Source: Kuschelorhynchus macadamiae
Taxonomy: Eukaryota; Arthropoda; Insecta; Coleoptera; Curculionidae
Assembly: GCA_030620095.1 (NCBI GenBank)
Contig: JAUTXW010000356.1
Span: 1,423,501-1,487,500 of the forward strand
Reading direction: 5' to 3'
DNA: 64,000 nt
Both the position numbers and the translations under genes were made by a program. The notes below the pieces were generated by a model. That model searched no databases and was not told where the DNA came from. It saw nothing but the letters and a program-made list of their open reading frames with translations. Every line of letters begins with the position of its first letter. The first letter of the stretch is position 1. Positions 59,080 to 64,000 of this stretch are shown piece after piece.

Positions 59080-60216
59080 CCATATCAAATGGAAATACCT
59101 TACGATAAAAAACTTAGATTCAAAATTAAAACTAACTGTTTAGTTAACAACTTCGTAAGTGGGTTCAACATGGAGTCCGTCACAAGTCTGACACACTCGC
59201 GTTTATTGTTGTACCCGCCACAATAATCCAACATTGTTTCTTATCCCATCGCAATGAAGTGTTATTCTTCGTAGAAGATCCTCACTAGTTTCACTCTGAG
59301 TGGAATACACCAAGTTTTTGGGGTGTCCTCACAGGCAGTTATCAAAGGTGTTAGGTCGGGACACCGTGGAGGGCAGGTCCTTCTCTACCTATCCAATGGT
59401 TTGGATGGATGTTATTTAGGTGTTCCCGAACAGCAACGCTGAAATGAGGCGGTGTCCCATCGTGCATGAAGTATATGTTTCAATTGGTAAATCCTCTATT
59501 AAATCCTGAAAAGCATTTTGGAGAAACTCCAAATAAAGTTGTCCATTTATTCATGCAGGCAATACGAATGGTCCTATCACAAAATTGCCTACGATTCCTG
59601 CCCAGATATTAATTGGTGAGAATGCGAAACAACAACCCATACATGTAAGTTGTGTGAATTTATGATACCATTTTTGGTAAACCCTGCTTCATCCGTGAAA
59701 AGAACAGTGCTAATAAACTTTACATTATTTCGTTGCTGTTCCAATAGCCAGTTTGCAAACTTTATTTTACGCGGAAAATCTTCAGGAATGAGTTCATGCA
59801 CTTTTTGCAAATGATATGGATATAGCAGCTGTTTTTGAAGAACCTCATGTACTATTGTTTTCGAGGTATTAAACTGTGCTGATAATTTTCAGGTGCTCGT
59901 TTAAGGAGTGTCATTATACAGCATTTAAAATATTTTCCTCTAATTGTGGCCCACGTACGATACTTCCCACACCAGCATCAATACTTTTTTTTTCAAACTT
60001 TTCGAAAATAATACAGAAAGTGAAATAATTCACTTACATAACTAACTGGAATCGCCCACCATTCTCCCTTAGACGTTGGTCAGCTCGATGAAATGTCTTC
60101 TGATCTGGAATAGTATGATTAGGAAATTTTTCGTGATATAACCTTCTGGCTTCGTTACAAGACGCCAGACCATACATCAAATGCATATTTGCACACTTAA
60201 TAAACGTGTATTCCAT
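59080..60216 (-). pseudogene. DD41D mariner transposase remnant
   Basis: Same family as 55472. N-terminus MEYTFIKCANMHLMYGLASC then NEARRLYHEKFPNHTIPDQK; VHELIPEDFPRKIKFANWLL; TVLFTDEAGFTKNGIINSHN; FVIGPFVLPA; MHDGTPPHFSVAVREHLN; IHPNHWIGREGP. At least five frame changes or stops; the third catalytic position is lost. Confidence 0.8.
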
Positions 60217-60715
60217 ATTTCAAGTTAATTCACTGATTTTCAAAAAGCAATATAAATTAATTTCACTATGAAATACAAAATTCAGTAAATCTCGAAATGC
60301 AGGGATTAGTGTGACAGTGATGTGAAAGATGAAGTTCTAAAATGCAGGTTTTTTTCAAGTCAATAATGACATGAAAATGTTCATGTTAACTTTATCTTAA
60401 TTTTAATACTACAATGTATACAAAAAATTAAATAAATTTGCCGTATTTTACCGTTTTTCGAAATATTACCTCTTTTATTTTAAATATTTATAATCGAAAA
60501 AAAAATACGCCAATGACTTCAGCAATTTCTTAATGTTACATTTACCCAACTATATCTATTTTCAATTCGACTATATTTTTTTTTACATTTTATTAGGTTG
60601 AATTTTTTCGTACAGCTATGATTTAACTATAAACTCACGATATTGTTTAAGTTTTATTATTCTTATTATTTTTTAAGTAAGGCTATATATGATTTGATTA
60701 ATATCTATGACAGCA

Positions 60716-60766
<51 letters not shown>

Positions 60767-61254
60767 TTTTGAATAAATTACGACACTTAAAGTTACATAG
60801 AACGATGAAACCGATATATAAAAAGTTTAAGGAGAAAATTGCCACTTCTCCTGTATAACATAATATACCTATGCTTTACTTGACCTGTTAACTGGAAACC
60901 TGCCAAAGTGCCCCCTCCTGCTGGGTCTACGCTGTATACTAGACAAACATTATTTTGATACAAAAAATTAAATAACTGAGAAGTTTCGCCGTTTTTTGGA
61001 ATACCACCTCAATTTTATTTTAAATATATATAGTCGAGAAAATTTAGGTATCTACGTCAATGACTTACATTATTTTTAAATGTTAGAATATTTACCCCAC
61101 CTATTTCTGTTTTCAGTTTGATTATTATCGGTTTTGTGTCCTCAAAATATGATTTATTTTACTTTTAAAAAGATCACCGACTTAAAAAATACCGCTTACA
61201 CTTTTCGATATTTTTAGAAATCATAACTTCAAAATAAACGCGCCAGCTGATCAG
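60217..61254. other. Unassigned
   Basis: AT-rich. (TA)n at 60717-60747 runs into a T22-type tract. No gene. Confidence 0.35.
60717..60770. repeat. (TA)n and poly-T
   Basis: Short TA run followed by ~23 T. Confidence 0.9.
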
Positions 61255-61860
61255 GCACGTAGCCCCCCCCCCCCCCCGAACCGCTAAAAATATTTTGATA
61301 TAGGTATGATTCTTCTTAATTTTCCTAAGATTTGACTGTTTGTCAAATTCTTTAAAAATGTTTCAAACAGCCTCACACCTGCATGATTTTGTACACCCCA
61401 AGAGTAATTTTCGTTTTCGTAAGCCCAGACAGTGTCGAATTCAATTGGTCAAAAGTATACGAGGTGGTAAATTAAAAAAAAAACATACCTATGTTTATTT
61501 CTTAACTAAAAAAAGATGCAAAGGAAAAAATAAACTGCGCTACAGAAGAATACCTTTATACCCATTTTTACGAACTAAATGGAATTTAAGTGTTATTTTT
61601 AAAAAATATATAGAAGGCGTTAGAATACAGCAAGAGATAATCTTTTCAAGTTTTTATCATACCTGTATTGTAACTATTAATTATTGTAACAGCAGAATCA
61701 AAAAAATCTCAAAATAAAAACTTAAAACCATTAGTCAATAGTGCACCGCGACCAAATTCCGCTTGCTCGACTTTGCTCGCAGACTCACGCACAATCGTCT
61801 GGCGGGGGGGGCTAATTTCGAAACTGGGGGGCTTAGCTCCCCTAGTTGCGCCACTGATGG
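61255..61860. repeat. Dispersed repeat with C15 tract, ending GCGCCACTG
   Basis: Left part resembles 37020-37140. C15 at 61263-61277. Right end reversed is CAGTGGCGCAACTAGGGG, followed by C-rich blocks, a hAT-like terminus. An open frame of 125 codons (61340-61717) is basic and matches nothing I know. Confidence 0.45.
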
Positions 61861-61897
61861 GATGTAATACACTGGTCAACATTCGAAGCGTCCACCC

Positions 61898-62388
61898 GAG
61901 TCTTCCGGTTCGTCTCGTCGAGAGCAGACCTCTGTGTTATTAACATAAGTGGTTCCACGTGTTCGGTTTTGCTGCTTTATTTCGGCAGGAAGCGGGAGAC
62001 TCAGACCGCTCAGAGTGGAAACTAACGACCCCGCTAGAAAGGGAGCAGACGCTGTGAACGTATGAAGCCTAGTTGTTGCTACACTCTATCCCGTTCTTCT
62101 GCCGCAGTTCTACATAGAATATTTGCGTAAAGGCCGCTATGTGGCGGGAGCGGGAGGAGTAAGGGGATAGCTTGAAAGAAAAGGTCATCTCGTGAGACCA
62201 GTAGTACCTTCAAGGGGCATCTAGTGGAAGCCAAGATGCATTTCAAAAATTAAAAAGTTATTTGCAAGATTCGGGGTGTTTCGGGAGCTTAGAGCTCGCC
62301 ATCCGGACATCCTACCTATTGGGCTGGAGAATGGCGCTGAAAGCAAAAAAGTGGCAGCCGACTCCATATTGAAAAAGAAAGAAAGAAA
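61898..62388 (+). mobile_element. SINE-like retroelement with 13-bp TSD
   Basis: Flanked by GAAGCGTCCACCC on both sides (61885-61897, 62389-62401) and ending in A-rich (GAAA)n. 491 bp, no reading frame. A ~430-bp relative at 53394. No clear tRNA-type A/B boxes at its start. Confidence 0.88.
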
Positions 62389-62490
62389 GAAGCGTCCACC
62401 CTAGGTTTTTTTTTACCCCATTTTAAAAGTGGTCTATCGTAAAATGTAACTTGCGGATCTTGATGAATTTGAGCTTCTTGGGAAGGTCGG

Positions 62491-63541
62491 CAGTGCTGCC
62501 AATGTGCGGGTAATTACCCGTTTTGTGGGTAATTAGGTCTCCTTTGCGGGTAAGAATTTCTCTACGAGTAAAAGCGGGTAATTAAGGAATCCAAGCCAAA
62601 AGCAAAAATTCCAGGTTTAATTTTGTGGAGCCAGATATTCTTCTCAGATACCCATGGCAACGTCGGAATGCACTGTTGTCGTACGGTTGCATTTATTGAC
62701 GTAAACCTCTAGACTGCTAGAAGAGGCCACTCTTTGCCTCTGTTGCGTCCGTTAGTGTCTAATGCCTCTTCCATTTCCATCCATCAGTCTTCTACTTCTA
62801 TCTCGTTATTTACCGTTCTCGTTCATTCCCGCGATTTTTATTAAATTAAGTTAAAAATAATAATTTGATTTGAAGGCTGATGGTTTCTTCTCTTTATTAA
62901 TACCTACTAATGTTTCGTGATATCGTGTTAATAGGTCCTATTCATATTTGATTAATTTTATATAATGTATTCATCACGTTGTTTATATTGTAGTTTGTGG
63001 TAGTGTTAGTAATCATGGAAAAATGGCTAAAAAAAATACTTAGGTATTTAGGTACTTATATGATTTATTTAAGTTTTTCATAAGCTTTTTTATTTGCAAT
63101 ATGTACCTACTTTAGCTATGTAAACAAAATATTTTTTTTTTATTAAAATAAAAGTTTCTTTTATTTGTACCATTATTTTTGAGATACACAAAATAGGTTT
63201 ATACTGTCATGTACATGTGCTTTATGGTATGGTATCCCAATGAAAATTTTACCTATCCGTAATTTGGCAACGTTGGTGTGGTCCGTACAAATTAGCTTTT
63301 CGTACGTCCTCTCGGAATTCGAAACGACATCGACCATACAAGTCCGTTCGAAATTGGTGTTTACATTGTTATTATTATCAATGAATTATTAAAATTTTAT
63401 AGTTTCATCAATTTCGTACTTAAAATTCAAATTTCATTCATGTGGGTAAAATTGCGAGTAATTAGATATTAGGCTGCGGGTAAAAGTGGGTAATTTACAA
63501 ACACACCGCGTAAAATCCGAAATTTGAGGTTGGCAGCACTG
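62491..63541. mobile_element. hAT-like non-autonomous element, 1,051 bp
   Basis: Terminal inverted repeat CAGTGCTGCCAA / TTGGCAGCACTG. Possible 8-bp TSD AAGGTCGG / AAGCTGGG (6 of 8). Subterminal parts carry repeated GGGTAATTA / GGGTAAAA motifs (four on each side). No transposase frame. Confidence 0.75.
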
Positions 63542-64000
63542 AAGCTGGGTTAATTGACTTTTGTTCGAGGTATTAGTTTGATGTGTAGCGTTAGATGATT
63601 AGGATATGCGAAGTAAAATTAGCTAAACTGTTTGATAATCTCCTTTTAACCAAAATAACGCGTTTTAATTCCTAATTCGATTTTTGCGGTCTAGGATGAA
63701 AATGCAAAAAAGTAATTTTCCGATTTTTGAAATTTCCCTTTTCAGAGATACGAATTTTTTTGCTGAAAATAGATTTTTTTTTTCATGACCTTGTAACAAA
63801 AAAAAACACTAAAATTACCTCAAATAAAAAACAAAAGAATAATAGTGGAACTATCCTATTTACGACTACAAATAAGTTCCTAGTTATTACAAATACTGCA
63901 AAATAACAGTAAATTTGCTAGTTCTAAAAATAAATACATATCTTTACAACAATGAAAACAAAATACGTTTTCACGTGTTCAGTCTCAACTGAAAACCTAT
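63542..64000. other. Unassigned right edge
   Basis: Nothing recognised. Confidence 0.4.

Noticed and set aside
61340..61717. 125-residue basic frame
   Set aside because: Lies in repeated DNA, composition is biased (Lys/Arg), and no motif is recognised; not called as a gene.

Overview
This looks like a piece of an insect nuclear genome. Genes have GT-AG introns, the DNA is AT-rich, and the transposon set is typical of arthropods: DD41D mariner, P element, Transib, an errantivirus with env, and a Penelope-like element. A beetle is my best guess, but nothing in the window fixes the order. Only two host-type protein genes can be supported. One is a class-I-like unconventional myosin on the minus strand: nine exons between 7209 and 22296 code for the N-terminal 365 residues of the motor, and the rest lies past the left edge. 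The other is an apparently intact, intronless tRNA(His) guanylyltransferase (THG1) at 54003-54971 on the plus strand. Most of the remainder is mobile DNA in all stages of decay.

Left part (1-22.3 kb). A mariner-type foldback element (293-2479) has ~625-bp arms that duplicate the start of its own transposase gene. A ~144-bp satellite array follows (2765-4745), then a GIY-YIG retroelement tail. The myosin exons come next. Their two long introns hold TA microsatellites, mariner-like MITEs, a foldback MITE and a decayed DUF7869-type gene.

Middle part (22.7-37 kb). This is a nest of four elements whose borders are marked by target-site duplications. A Transib (RAG1-like) element (22777-36946, TSD CATCG) is split by a P/THAP9-like element (22923-34285, TSD TTGAATAC). 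The P element carries an errantivirus (23088-29619, TSD CATG) in its 5' leader and a LINE 3' end in its 3' region. Its own five-exon, 899-residue transposase is uninterrupted. The errantivirus is young (one LTR difference in 206 bp) but has lost integrase and carries a pol frameshift.

Right part (38-64 kb). A second P-like element, full length with TIRs and 8-bp TSD but frameshifted, sits inside an old LINE reverse transcriptase. A 5'-truncated LINE follows, then a Penelope-like element tail with a hammerhead ribozyme just after the GIY-YIG coding region. Further on are a decayed hAT, nested MITEs, THG1, an intact DD41D mariner inside a TA microsatellite just past THG1, further mariner and GIY-YIG remnants, a SINE-like element with a 13-bp TSD, and a hAT-like non-autonomous element. 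Two tRNA-like genes occur. The one at 36053-36124 is structurally sound but has an AGA anticodon on a short-variable-arm body.

Coordinates of element ends marked by a TSD are read base by base. Ends of decayed remnants are approximate.
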